Shown here one piece after another: positions 1 to 7,021 of a DNA stretch of 9,085 nt. Origin of the DNA: JBAXRT01 sp037131065. Lineage in GTDB: Bacteria > Bacteroidota > Bacteroidia > Bacteroidales > FEN-979. Position 1 is the first letter of the stretch; the number at the start of each line of letters is the position of its first letter. The notes beneath the pieces were generated by a model. That model had not been told where the DNA came from and ran no database searches. It worked only from the letters and a program-made list of their open reading frames with translations. A program made the position numbers and the translations under genes. Where the stretch lies: assembly GCA_037131065.1 (NCBI GenBank), contig JBAXRT010000121.1, positions 1 to 9,085 of the forward strand, written 5' to 3'.

Positions 1-150
1 GGTCCTGATTTCAGAAACTGTCTTGTGAATGATGTAAAAAGAGCCCTCCATACCACCTTCGAATTTTCACATTCAAAAGAGAACGGATTCGAAAATCAGC
101 ACTGGGAGATTTACAAATATTTGAATTACAGGTTGGTAAAACTCAATTAA
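1..150 (+). CDS. 3' end of an unidentified protein (partial, 49 residues)
   Basis: Frame 1 is open from the first base of the window to a TAA at 148-150 and encodes 49 residues ending in YKYLNYRLVKLN. The fragment has no low-complexity or shadow character, and no other gene covers it. Its stop overlaps the stop of the usp gene on the opposite strand (usp stop at 147-149), a compact tail-to-tail arrangement that supports it being a real gene end. The tail is rich in aromatic and charged residues (FEFSHSKENGFENQHWEIYKY). I do not recognise the family. No terminator is visible between the two converging genes, so their transcripts should overlap at the 3' ends. The alternative is a chance open frame of about 150 bases, which cannot be excluded from this fragment alone. 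Confidence 0.5.
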   Translation, partial: GPDFRNCLVNDVKRALHTTFEFSHSKENGFENQHWEIYKYLNYRLVKLN

Positions 151-1022
151 ACGGCATCCGGCACTGCAAGCAGCGGGATGTTCGTGGCAAAAAGGTTTTT
201 CTTCGTGATGTTTTTCGTGAAAAGCATATAGAAGAGGCTCCTCTTGTGCGGGTGGAATGCAATCAGATCGATCTCGTTTGATATAACATAGTCATCAATG
301 GCCTTCTGATTGTCATCCTCGTACTCCCGGACCTCAAAACGGATTATTTCCTGCTTTTCCTCTTTCCCGAACCTGGTCTGGATCCCTTTCATCCTATCGT
401 ATTCATCCCTGATCTTTGATTTATTAAGGAAGTGGACTACCCTGAGCAGTGGAGTGAAGGTGTTGAAGATTTCGAGGATCTTGGTGATGATGTTTACGTT
501 GGATGGTGCAAGATCGGCCATGAAAAGGATTTTACTGAAACCCTTGAAGGATTTCATTTCAGGGACCGTAAGGACCGGGACCTGCACATGGTCGACCAGG
601 AAGGTTGAGACTTTTCCCCATACATTGATGTTGTTGCCTTTTCCCCTGGAGCCCATCACCACCAGGTCGGGCTTGTACTCTTTTACCACCATTTTTAGCT
701 CGTGCTCGATCTCTCCGCCAGCGAGTGTTGAAGTGACCATCACTCCCTCAATCTTATCTTTCGCGATCATGGTTTCCGTCTTCTCAACAAGCTCCCTGAT
801 GTTTCTCTCGGCCTGGTGGAAGATCTCTTTCATCAGCTCCTCATTGTAGATCGTACTCATGTCGAGGGTATCGGGGAAACTGGTATCGGCAAGGAAGATC
901 TGATCGAAGTAAGTGTGAAAAATGTGGATCTCTGCGCCCTCAATTTTTGCAAGTTCAAGGGCGTACTTACAGGTGATGTCGGTATGGCCTGAAAAATCGA
1001 CCGGTACGAGAATTTTTTTCAT
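147..1022 (-). CDS. Universal stress protein, tandem UspA domains
   Basis: This is a cytoplasmic universal stress protein of 291 aa, about twice a single UspA domain. Domain 1 (about residues 1-155) opens with the typical MKKILVPVDFS strand, where the Asp of VPVDFS normally contacts nucleotide, and contains VVMGSRGKG near 121-129. That segment corresponds to the ATP-binding pattern G-2x-G-9x-G(S/T). Here the motif reads G124-SR-G127 and then G136-K137, with eight residues between and Lys in place of Ser/Thr, so ATP binding is uncertain. Domain 2 (about 160-291) begins FSKILFMADL and ends NIPLLAVPDAV, which keeps the UspA fold pattern but has lost the glycine motif. Two-domain Usp proteins of this form are common in Bacteroidota. 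The start is ATG at 1022. The gene lies 40 nt downstream of a glycosyltransferase and has its own promoter-like sequence, so it can probably be expressed independently. The specific stress or partner cannot be told from sequence. Confidence 0.93.
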   Translation of the reverse strand: MKKILVPVDFSGHTDITCKYALELAKIEGAEIHIFHTYFDQIFLADTSFPDTLDMSTIYNEELMKEIFHQAERNIRELVEKTETMIAKDKIEGVMVTSTLAGGEIEHELKMVVKEYKPDLVVMGSRGKGNNINVWGKVSTFLVDHVQVPVLTVPEMKSFKGFSKILFMADLAPSNVNIITKILEIFNTFTPLLRVVHFLNKSKIRDEYDRMKGIQTRFGKEEKQEIIRFEVREYEDDNQKAIDDYVISNEIDLIAFHPHKRSLFYMLFTKNITKKNLFATNIPLLAVPDAV

Positions 1023-1062
1023 GGAATTTTGTTTATTCGTGATTCCCTGTTGAATATGATTA

Positions 1063-2193
1063 TTACAAATTTAGTAAATCCATCAAGATTTTGCAATTTT
1101 CATTATCTGAATGCAGACTCATCAGCCTCTCTTTTCTCTTAGTGATCAATGCTTCGGTGAAATCCTTGTTCTCCAGTTCCCTTATCCGTGTGCGGAACTC
1201 CTCCGGCGTCCGGGCAATTTCGCAGAGATCTGCCAGCTCCGTTCCGTGAACCATCTCGGGGCTGACAAGGCAGAATCTCCCGTTAAAAAGGGCATTCAGC
1301 AGTTTCAATTTCAGTCCTGTAGCCTGGAACGAGACCATAATATGGATATGGGCATCCCTGATGAGCGCCTTCATTTCATTCTCGTCCGGGTTTGCAACAA
1401 CCTTTACGTCCTGTCTTGACTTTGCAAGAGTTATCAGGCTTTCCGGCGGGTTGAGGCCTGCTATGACCAGGGGTGCCATTCCATCCTCCATCACCTTGCG
1501 GATCAGGAATTCGGCGGCCAGGCTATTCTCCGGCACCCCCAGCTGGCCGTGGTAAAGGTTGTATTTTCCTTTTCCGCTTAGTGACATAACCTCAGCCGAT
1601 CCGTGGAAACTGGGCAGGTAAACGACCTTTTTTTCCGGGAAGCAGGTCTCAAGATAACGGTTATCCTCCTTTGAAACGGTCAGCATAAGGTCCGCATGAA
1701 AAAGGATCTTCTGAAAATATTTGAGTTTAATGCTTTCGGCCAGGTAGAACATTTTGGGAAATATCCTTTTCTCCGCCTTGAAAAGGTGGTAGTAGTAATG
1801 ATGTTCAATATTACTTTCGCGGTAGATTTTCAGACGGTTCCTGAGACGACTGTCCGCAAGAAAATAACAGCTATGGATCCCCTCGAAAAGTATCGGATAG
1901 TCATCGTGGAGCAGATCTTTTAGGAGAGCGGATGATCTTCGGCTGTTGACGATATAGGGTTTGAAATGGAGGGAGGGTGGGACTCCCTCTTCCCTTTGAT
2001 AATAATGGACCACATGACAAAGTTGCTCAAGCATGGAAGCCCGCTCCCGTTTGTATTCAAAACAGTGAAGGTGCACCTTGACCCCGGCACGTGAGAGTGC
2101 GACGATCTTGTAGAAAATATCGATAACCCCTCCATAGGTGGGAGGGTAGGGGATGTCGAAAGAGACGATATGAAGGTGCTTATCGGTGGTCAT
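1063..2193 (-). CDS. Glycosyltransferase, GT-B fold
   Basis: The 376-aa product looks like a cytoplasmic GT-B glycosyltransferase transferring a sugar from a nucleotide-sugar donor to an unknown acceptor. The N-terminal Rossmann-like half starts HIVSFDIPYPPTYGGVIDIF (8-27), where the glycine turn YGG is typical of the acceptor side of family-4-like enzymes. RESNIEHHYYYHL (125-137) resembles the conserved interdomain HNIE segment. The C-terminal donor half includes YHGQLGVPEN (214-223), VIAG (243-246) and ATGLKLKLLNALFNGR (291-306). This last stretch takes the place of the EX7E donor-binding motif but lacks its first acidic residue; a TG-x-K-x-K-LL form is seen in some GT-B proteins. The ATG at 2193 overlaps the stop of the upstream glycosyltransferase as ATGA, which implies translational coupling. 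Substrate is unknown; a surface polysaccharide or glycan role is inferred from the pairing. Confidence 0.82.
   Translation of the reverse strand: MTTDKHLHIVSFDIPYPPTYGGVIDIFYKIVALSRAGVKVHLHCFEYKRERASMLEQLCHVVHYYQREEGVPPSLHFKPYIVNSRRSSALLKDLLHDDYPILFEGIHSCYFLADSRLRNRLKIYRESNIEHHYYYHLFKAEKRIFPKMFYLAESIKLKYFQKILFHADLMLTVSKEDNRYLETCFPEKKVVYLPSFHGSAEVMSLSGKGKYNLYHGQLGVPENSLAAEFLIRKVMEDGMAPLVIAGLNPPESLITLAKSRQDVKVVANPDENEMKALIRDAHIHIMVSFQATGLKLKLLNALFNGRFCLVSPEMVHGTELADLCEIARTPEEFRTRIRELENKDFTEALITKRKERLMSLHSDNENCKILMDLLNL
1066..1096 (-). promoter_or_regulatory. Bacteroidota-type promoter for the usp gene
   Basis: Read on the minus strand, TAAATTTG (1073-1066) is a perfect match to the Bacteroidota -7 element TAnnTTTG. 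A TTG (1096-1094) lies 20 nt upstream, which fits the usual -33 element position. Transcription would start near 1060, giving a leader of roughly 35-40 nt before the ATG at 1022. The -7 element overlaps the last codons and stop of the upstream glycosyltransferase gene (stop at 1063-1065). The match is by consensus only. Confidence 0.55.
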
Positions 2194-3338
2194 GTTCCGG
2201 TTGTCTCTGAAAAGATCCTCTTTAGTTTTTCCTCCTCATTCTCCCAGCAGAGTTCAGCTGCCGCGACGGGCATGTTCTTCCGGTAATCCATAAGCTGTTC
2301 CCGGTTGCCGAGAATTCCTTCGATGGTGGCGGCAAGCTCACGCGGGTCGTGGCTTACGATGAATGATCCGATGTTGTATTGTTCAACGATCGCCTTCATT
2401 TCAGGAAAAGGAGAGACAAGCACAGGGATATTGGCCTGGATATAATCCATAAATTTATTTGGGAGCGCGAAGTAATAGTTGATACAGACATTTTTTTCGA
2501 TTGAGAGGCCTATATCGCCCAGGAGGGTGTACCGGTGGAGTGATTCGAGAGGAATTGCACCGGCAAGGATCACCCGCTTTTCAAGATGCTTTCTCTTAAC
2601 CCTCTCCTTGAGTTCATTAAAAATATCGCCGGTGCCGAGGATCAGGAATACTACATCCTGCCTGATGAATTCCATGGCATCGATAGCCTCTTCAAGCCCG
2701 CGGTCAACATTCACGGCTCCCTGGTAAAGGATGACCTTTTGTTGCGGTCCAATCCCGAGTTCAGACCGGTCAATGGCCACAGACGGTCCTTTCCGGTCGG
2801 GGACATTACGAATTACCTCAATGGTTTTTCCATACTCCCTGCCATAGATCCCGGCGATGGACCCGTTTACGGCATATATTTTTTCAAGGTGAGGGAAGGT
2901 GATATCTTCCAGCCATTTCCAGATAGAAGTTACGCTCTTACGGCCTACGAGTTCAGGAACTCCCCGGTAATATTCATGACAATCGTGCACCAGTACTGGC
3001 TCCTTATCATTCCTGAACCATCGCAGCCATTTTTGTGCGAAATAGTTTGCCGGCAGGGTATCCAGGTCGTTGGAAACAAGCAAATCAGCCCTTTTCACCA
3101 GCAGTAACAGAAAGAGACGCAGGTTGAATTCAGCATAAAAAAGCGGTCCCTTTTCGAAGAGCAGGACCATCCGGCGTGTCTGGTAACTCCGTATGGGCAC
3201 AGGCAGGCTGTCTCTTTTTTTTCTGCCGATCTGCATCACATCATACCCCATTTTTACTAAGGTCCGGCAGGTACGGTCAACCCGCTGGTCGGTAACCAGG
3301 TCGTTGGTGACAGAGACGATCGCCTTTTTGTTTATCAT
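2190..3338 (-). CDS. Glycosyltransferase family 4 (GT-B fold)
   Basis: This 382-aa protein resembles GT4 retaining glycosyltransferases. The N-terminal half has IVSVTNDLVTDQRVDRTCRTL (7-27), VSNDLDTLPANYFA (88-101) and VHDCHEYYRG (117-126), a pattern frequent in capsule and exopolysaccharide enzymes. The C-terminal donor-binding half starts near 200 with VILYQGAVNVDRGLEEAIDAM (202-222), followed by LILGTGD (232-238), RVILAGAIPLESL (255-267) and YYFALPNKFMDYIQANIPVLVS (288-309). The ALPNKFMDYI segment stands at the position of the EX7E donor loop. A hydrophobic stretch at 74-81 may be a membrane-contact helix rather than a true transmembrane segment. It is first in a minus-strand pair with the next glycosyltransferase (4-nt overlap), so the two probably act on the same glycan. 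The ATG at 3338 follows a leader with no Shine-Dalgarno sequence, as usual in this phylum. The acceptor cannot be told. Confidence 0.88.
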   Translation of the reverse strand: MINKKAIVSVTNDLVTDQRVDRTCRTLVKMGYDVMQIGRKKRDSLPVPIRSYQTRRMVLLFEKGPLFYAEFNLRLFLLLLVKRADLLVSNDLDTLPANYFAQKWLRWFRNDKEPVLVHDCHEYYRGVPELVGRKSVTSIWKWLEDITFPHLEKIYAVNGSIAGIYGREYGKTIEVIRNVPDRKGPSVAIDRSELGIGPQQKVILYQGAVNVDRGLEEAIDAMEFIRQDVVFLILGTGDIFNELKERVKRKHLEKRVILAGAIPLESLHRYTLLGDIGLSIEKNVCINYYFALPNKFMDYIQANIPVLVSPFPEMKAIVEQYNIGSFIVSHDPRELAATIEGILGNREQLMDYRKNMPVAAAELCWENEEEKLKRIFSETTGT

Positions 3339-3365
3339 TTACCCGCTTTTCGTAAGGGGTGCTAA

Positions 3366-3373
3366 CAAAAATA
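3366..3373 (-). promoter_or_regulatory. Candidate -7 promoter element for the glycosyltransferase pair
   Basis: TATTTTTG on the minus strand (3373-3366) matches TAnnTTTG exactly and lies 27 nt upstream of the glycosyltransferase ATG at 3338. The predicted start site near 3360 gives a leader of about 20 nt. No clear TTG is seen at the -33 position, so the assignment rests on one element in an AT-rich region. Confidence 0.4.
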
Positions 3374-3405
3374 CGGTTTTCGTCCGATTTTCATCATAAA
3401 TGGTT

Positions 3406-3413
3406 TATTTTTG
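3406..3413 (+). promoter_or_regulatory. Candidate -7 promoter element for murB
   Basis: TATTTTTG (3406-3413) is a perfect TAnnTTTG match on the + strand, 5 nt before the preferred TTG start of murB at 3419. A weak TTTTCG at 3377-3382 is the nearest thing to a -33 element. If this promoter is used, the transcript begins at or next to the start codon (leaderless or nearly so), and the upstream GTG at 3359 would not be transcribed from it. Confidence 0.35.
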
Positions 3414-3418
3414 AATTA

Positions 3419-4429
3419 TTGAAAATAGCTGAAAACATATCCCTGAAACCTTATCATACCTTCGGAATTGAAGTGAAGGCAAGGTATCTCGCGGAACTTA
3501 CTGACAGAAAGGAACTCCCGGGTTTTTTGTCCTCCCTTGGGAAAGATCATAAACCGTTATTATTCATCGGAGGGGGAAGCAACCTTCTTTTTACCAGGGA
3601 CTTTCAGGGAACGGTGGTTCGCATCATGACCAGGGGAATCACTGTGAAGAAGGAGAACCCCGGGGAGGTATTTCTGGCGGCAGAGGCCGGTGAGCCCTGG
3701 GATGATGTGGTAAAATTCGCAGTCGGCAGGAACTGGGGAGGATTGGAAAACATGTCGCTGATTCCCGGAAATGCCGGGACTGCCCCAGTTCAGAATATCG
3801 GCGCGTATGGCGCCGAACTGAAAGATGTTCTCTGGTCGCTGGATGTCTTTGATCTCGGCACCTTGGAATCGCATACGCTGCTGAACAGCGAGTGTGGTTT
3901 CGGATATCGTGAGAGCATTTTCAAGCAGGCAAAGGGAAAGTTCCTCATCCTTGGTGTGACCTTAAAGCTTTCTAAGAAACCTGTTCTCAAGCTGGATTAC
4001 GGACAGATCCGGGAAGAGCTGGAGCATTCAGGGGTTTCCGACCCCACCTTAAGTGAGGTGAGAGAGGCGGTCATTCGTATACGAACCAGAAAGTTGCCCG
4101 ATCCTTCTGTCCACGGTAACGCGGGAAGTTTTTTCAAGAATCCTGTGGTAAGTGGTGAGTTACTCGACCAGATCCGGTTCGAGCATCCGGAAGTGGTCTT
4201 TTATCCCTTCGGGGATCAGTTCAAGATTGCTGCAGCCTGGCTGATTGAACAATGCGGATGGAAGGGCAGGAGGCAGGGCGATGCCGGGGTCTACCCGAAT
4301 CAGCCTCTCGTGCTCGTGAACTACGGTTCGGCATCCGGGAAAGAGATCCTTGACCTGGCAAGCCAGATCAGGAACGCAGTCTTCGAAAAATTCGGTATTG
4401 CGCTTGAATCGGAAGTGAATATCTTCTGA
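3419..4429 (+). CDS. murB: UDP-N-acetylenolpyruvoylglucosamine reductase (MurB, type I)
   Basis: MurB is the cytoplasmic FAD enzyme that uses NADPH to reduce UDP-GlcNAc-enolpyruvate to UDP-MurNAc, the second committed step of peptidoglycan synthesis. Numbering from TTG 3419 (336 aa, close to the 342 aa of E. coli MurB), the FAD-binding domain shows LLFIGGGSNLLF (47-58) and LIPGNAGTAPVQNIGAYG (114-131). Catalytic residues are the Arg of GFGYRESIF (Arg164), the proton-donating Ser of GNAGSFFKNP (Ser237) and the Glu in the terminal LESEV. The extended C-terminal half with GWKGRRQGDAGVYPNQPLVLVN marks the E. coli-like type I enzyme. Only two in-frame starts exist: GTG 3359 (adds 20 residues) and TTG 3419. 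TTG is preferred because it yields MKIAENISLKPYHTFGI, the normal MurB N-terminus, whereas the GTG extension resembles nothing and crosses promoter-like sequence. Its stop abuts the stop of the opposing gene. Confidence 0.95.
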   Translation: MKIAENISLKPYHTFGIEVKARYLAELTDRKELPGFLSSLGKDHKPLLFIGGGSNLLFTRDFQGTVVRIMTRGITVKKENPGEVFLAAEAGEPWDDVVKFAVGRNWGGLENMSLIPGNAGTAPVQNIGAYGAELKDVLWSLDVFDLGTLESHTLLNSECGFGYRESIFKQAKGKFLILGVTLKLSKKPVLKLDYGQIREELEHSGVSDPTLSEVREAVIRIRTRKLPDPSVHGNAGSFFKNPVVSGELLDQIRFEHPEVVFYPFGDQFKIAAAWLIEQCGWKGRRQGDAGVYPNQPLVLVNYGSASGKEILDLASQIRNAVFEKFGIALESEVNIF

Positions 4430-4443
4430 TCAGATCCTGATCA
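4427..4443. repeat. Perfect 7-bp inverted repeat across two abutting stop codons
   Basis: TGATCAG (4427-4433) and CTGATCA (4437-4443) are perfect reverse complements separated by ATC. The left arm contains the murB stop (TGA, 4427-4429) and the propeller-gene stop (complement of TCA, 4430-4432). Either transcript could form a short 7-bp, 3-nt-loop hairpin. There is no T-run on either side, so it is not a textbook intrinsic terminator, but it is the only hairpin-like sequence seen at this convergent junction. Confidence 0.6.
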
Positions 4444-6997
4444 TCCGGGTTGTTCCCCTGAATTTCATCCCTTCAACTACAACGAGGTAATATCCGGTAG
4501 GAAGAGTAGTTTCCCCTTTTCCAATTTCCAGTGTTAAGTTCTGTTCACCTTTTTCCAGTGTCCCGTTAAAAAGTGTCATAACGGGATTCCCGCCAAGGCT
4601 ATAAATCCTGATCCCGATCCTGTCGCTGGTTGGAAGATAAAAGCGGAGGTTGGCGCTGCTTTTTACCGGGTTGGGAAAAAGTGAAAGAGCGATCTCATCC
4701 GGCTTGTTCTCTGATCTGATCCCGGTGAAAATGTCATCAAGATTTGCCTTGTAAGAAGATAAGCCATAGGTCCCGACGACTACTGTGCGGGTGGGTTTGT
4801 GAATCTTCATCATATAAATCGGCACGGCAGGAAGTCCGTTCCATATCCACGACCAGGTCAACCCACCATTCTCCGTACCGTAGACTCCTGCATCGGTTCC
4901 AACCATCAATCTTCCCGGAAAGTCCGGATCGACGACAATGTCATTGACCGGGAATTCAGGAAGGTTTCCGGTTATGTCGGTCCAGTTCTGCCCAAGGTCG
5001 GTCGATTTGAGGACATGGGGAAGCACTTCATCCCATCGGAAGCCGGAAAGCGTGGCATAGATTGTCTGGGAATCGAAGGGGTCGGTGGCAACCCGGGTGA
5101 TCCACCGTTCGGGAAGCCCGGCCGACCTGTCTGTCCAGGACTGACCTGCATTGGTTGATATCTGGAGTTTTCCGTCTCCTGTCCCTGCAATGACAATGTT
5201 CGCATCGATCTGGGAGATTGCAATCGTCGTGATCGTATAGAAATAGTTGTTGATTCCGTGGGTCAGGTCACCGCTGATCGCCTGCCAGCTGTCGCCTTTG
5301 TTAGTGGATTTCCACATGCGGTAGGTGCCGAAATAGAGGGTAGAGGAGTTGACGGGATCCATCGCGAGTGGGGCCGACCAGTTCACCCGGTCACCCGACA
5401 TAGGGTCTGCAATATAATCCATGGTTGATCCTCCGTTTGTAAAGCGATAAAGATTCCCCCACTGATACTCGGCATAGAAAGTGTTGGAATTGGTATAATC
5501 AACCAGGGTGTACATGCCGTCACCTCCCAGGATAGGATCCCAGTCGCTGGTCCCACCTGTTAGGGTCCGGATGGTGTTGTTGTCCTGGGTTCCGCCATAG
5601 ATTCTTTCCGGTTTAAGGTAATCGATATCGATTGCATAGAACTGAGTGAGGGGAAGGTTGTTGATCTTTGTCCAGCTGTTGCCGTTGTTGGTGCTTGTAT
5701 AAAATCCCCCGTCGTTCCCTTCAAACAATTTGCCTGAAACATCATCGATATACATGGCATGATGATCCACGTGGAGATCCCAGTTCATGGAACCAAGGTC
5801 GGTCCAGGTATTCCCGCCGTTGTCGGAACGGTAAAGAGAGACCCCCATGACCCAGATCCTGTCGGGGTTTGAGGGAGAGACCCTGATCTGGCCGAAGTAC
5901 CAGCCGAAGTTGCTGCTCATGTTGTACAGTGGTCCGTCGTTTTTTCGGGTCCAGGTGGCGCCGCCATCGGTCGTCTTGAAAATACCTACTTCATAATTGG
6001 CTAAGTCATAAAAGGCATAGAGGATATTCGGATCTGTTTTATAGATTGCAAGACCGATTCGGCCGACTGTGTTGTCGGTGAGCAGACCATTGGTAAGCTC
6101 GGTCCATGTATCGCCCCCGTCAACTGATTTCCAGATCCCGGATGAGTTCCCGAAAGAGTTGCGGTATACCAGTCCGCGTGTGCGTTCCCACATAGAAGCA
6201 TAAAGGATCTGCGGGTTCACCGGATCCTGTACCAGGTCGATCGCTGAGGTGGAATCGTTCAGAAAGAGGACCCGCTGAAAGGAGGTTCCTCCGTTGGTGC
6301 TGCGGTATACGCCTCGCTCATCAGTAGTTGTGAAGAGATTTCCGCAAGCTGCAACGAAAACACGTTGCGAATTTGAGTAATCCACTACCACGCGGCCAAT
6401 GTAAGCCGACCGTTCAAGGCCAAGATGCTGCCAGGTATTCCCGGCGTCGGTCGATTTGTACATCCCATTTCCCAGAAAGCTGAAACTCGATGAATTGGCC
6501 TCTCCGGTTCCAACATAGATGATATCATTGTTGTTCGGATCGATGGCGATATCCCCGACTGAGATCACAGGTACATCATCGAAAAGGTTGGTCCAGGTCA
6601 GTCCTCCATCAGTTGTCTTCAGCACGCCACCGGTCGCAGCTCCAAGGTAGATGGTCTGCAGATTATCGTGGGGTATCTCGACGTCGGTGATCCTGCCCCC
6701 GATGTTGTCGGGACCCGTAAAGGTCCATGGATTGGATCTCTGCGGCGCCTCCAGCATCAGTGCCCGGGCTTGCCGCACAGCTGCAAGGTAGGCATCGGTA
6801 TTGATCCTGTTATAGGGGAACATCCGTTGCATGGCCATCCAGTCGTTGGGCTCCTGGCCAGGTTCGGAGGCGACAGAATGTTTGGAAGGACCGTGTTGCT
6901 GCTTTACTTTTTCTTTCCCGGTAAGGAAGAATGTCCCGGCAAGGACAAGGAGTCCCAGGACAGCAGTGCTGATAAGGAGGGTAGATCTTTTAATCAT
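4430..6997 (-). CDS. T9SS-exported BNR/sortilin-like beta-propeller protein
   Basis: The 855-aa product is a secreted repeat protein. Residues 1-27 (Lys-Arg followed by a long hydrophobic run, with no lipobox Cys) form a signal peptide or anchor. After a linker, WTFTGPDNIGGRITDVEI (91-108) opens a domain with about eleven Asp-box (BNR) motifs of form S/T-x-D/N-x-G-x-T/S-W. These begin near 128 (TTDGGLTW), 182 (STDAGNTW), 233, 291 (SVDGGDTW), 342, 391, 435, 564, 614, 665 and 708. This spacing suggests one or two beta-propellers like VPS10/sortilin or GH74 proteins. Residues about 768-855 form a Por/T9SS sorting domain: LSLFPNPV, a RIGIRIYSLGG strand, GYYLVVVEG and terminal MIRI. Function is unknown; adhesion, glycan binding or hydrolysis are all possible, and no catalytic pair can be assigned. 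ATG at 6997 lies 24 nt after the pyrD stop with no promoter seen, so it is probably read through from pyrKD. Confidence 0.88.
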   Translation of the reverse strand: MIKRSTLLISTAVLGLLVLAGTFFLTGKEKVKQQHGPSKHSVASEPGQEPNDWMAMQRMFPYNRINTDAYLAAVRQARALMLEAPQRSNPWTFTGPDNIGGRITDVEIPHDNLQTIYLGAATGGVLKTTDGGLTWTNLFDDVPVISVGDIAIDPNNNDIIYVGTGEANSSSFSFLGNGMYKSTDAGNTWQHLGLERSAYIGRVVVDYSNSQRVFVAACGNLFTTTDERGVYRSTNGGTSFQRVLFLNDSTSAIDLVQDPVNPQILYASMWERTRGLVYRNSFGNSSGIWKSVDGGDTWTELTNGLLTDNTVGRIGLAIYKTDPNILYAFYDLANYEVGIFKTTDGGATWTRKNDGPLYNMSSNFGWYFGQIRVSPSNPDRIWVMGVSLYRSDNGGNTWTDLGSMNWDLHVDHHAMYIDDVSGKLFEGNDGGFYTSTNNGNSWTKINNLPLTQFYAIDIDYLKPERIYGGTQDNNTIRTLTGGTSDWDPILGGDGMYTLVDYTNSNTFYAEYQWGNLYRFTNGGSTMDYIADPMSGDRVNWSAPLAMDPVNSSTLYFGTYRMWKSTNKGDSWQAISGDLTHGINNYFYTITTIAISQIDANIVIAGTGDGKLQISTNAGQSWTDRSAGLPERWITRVATDPFDSQTIYATLSGFRWDEVLPHVLKSTDLGQNWTDITGNLPEFPVNDIVVDPDFPGRLMVGTDAGVYGTENGGLTWSWIWNGLPAVPIYMMKIHKPTRTVVVGTYGLSSYKANLDDIFTGIRSENKPDEIALSLFPNPVKSSANLRFYLPTSDRIGIRIYSLGGNPVMTLFNGTLEKGEQNLTLEIGKGETTLPTGYYLVVVEGMKFRGTTRMIRI

Positions 6998-7021
6998 GAC
7001 AGGAAATTTCGGAAAGGTTGG

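Noticed and set aside
310..849. 179-codon + strand open frame antisense to the usp gene
   Set aside because: It is fully inside the Usp coding region on the other strand, its translation has no recognisable domain, and Usp is a clear family match.
2586..3107. 173-codon + strand open frame antisense to the first glycosyltransferase
   Set aside because: It is a shadow frame of the GT4 gene with no recognisable domain and no start context of its own.
3359..3418. GTG start for murB with 20 extra residues
   Set aside because: The extension is not MurB-like and overlaps promoter-like elements; TTG 3419 gives the standard N-terminus.
4697..6730. Sialidase function for the Asp-box protein
   Set aside because: Asp boxes alone do not indicate a sialidase; the arginine triad and the FRIP motif are not apparent, and motif number and spacing fit VPS10/GH74-like propellers better.
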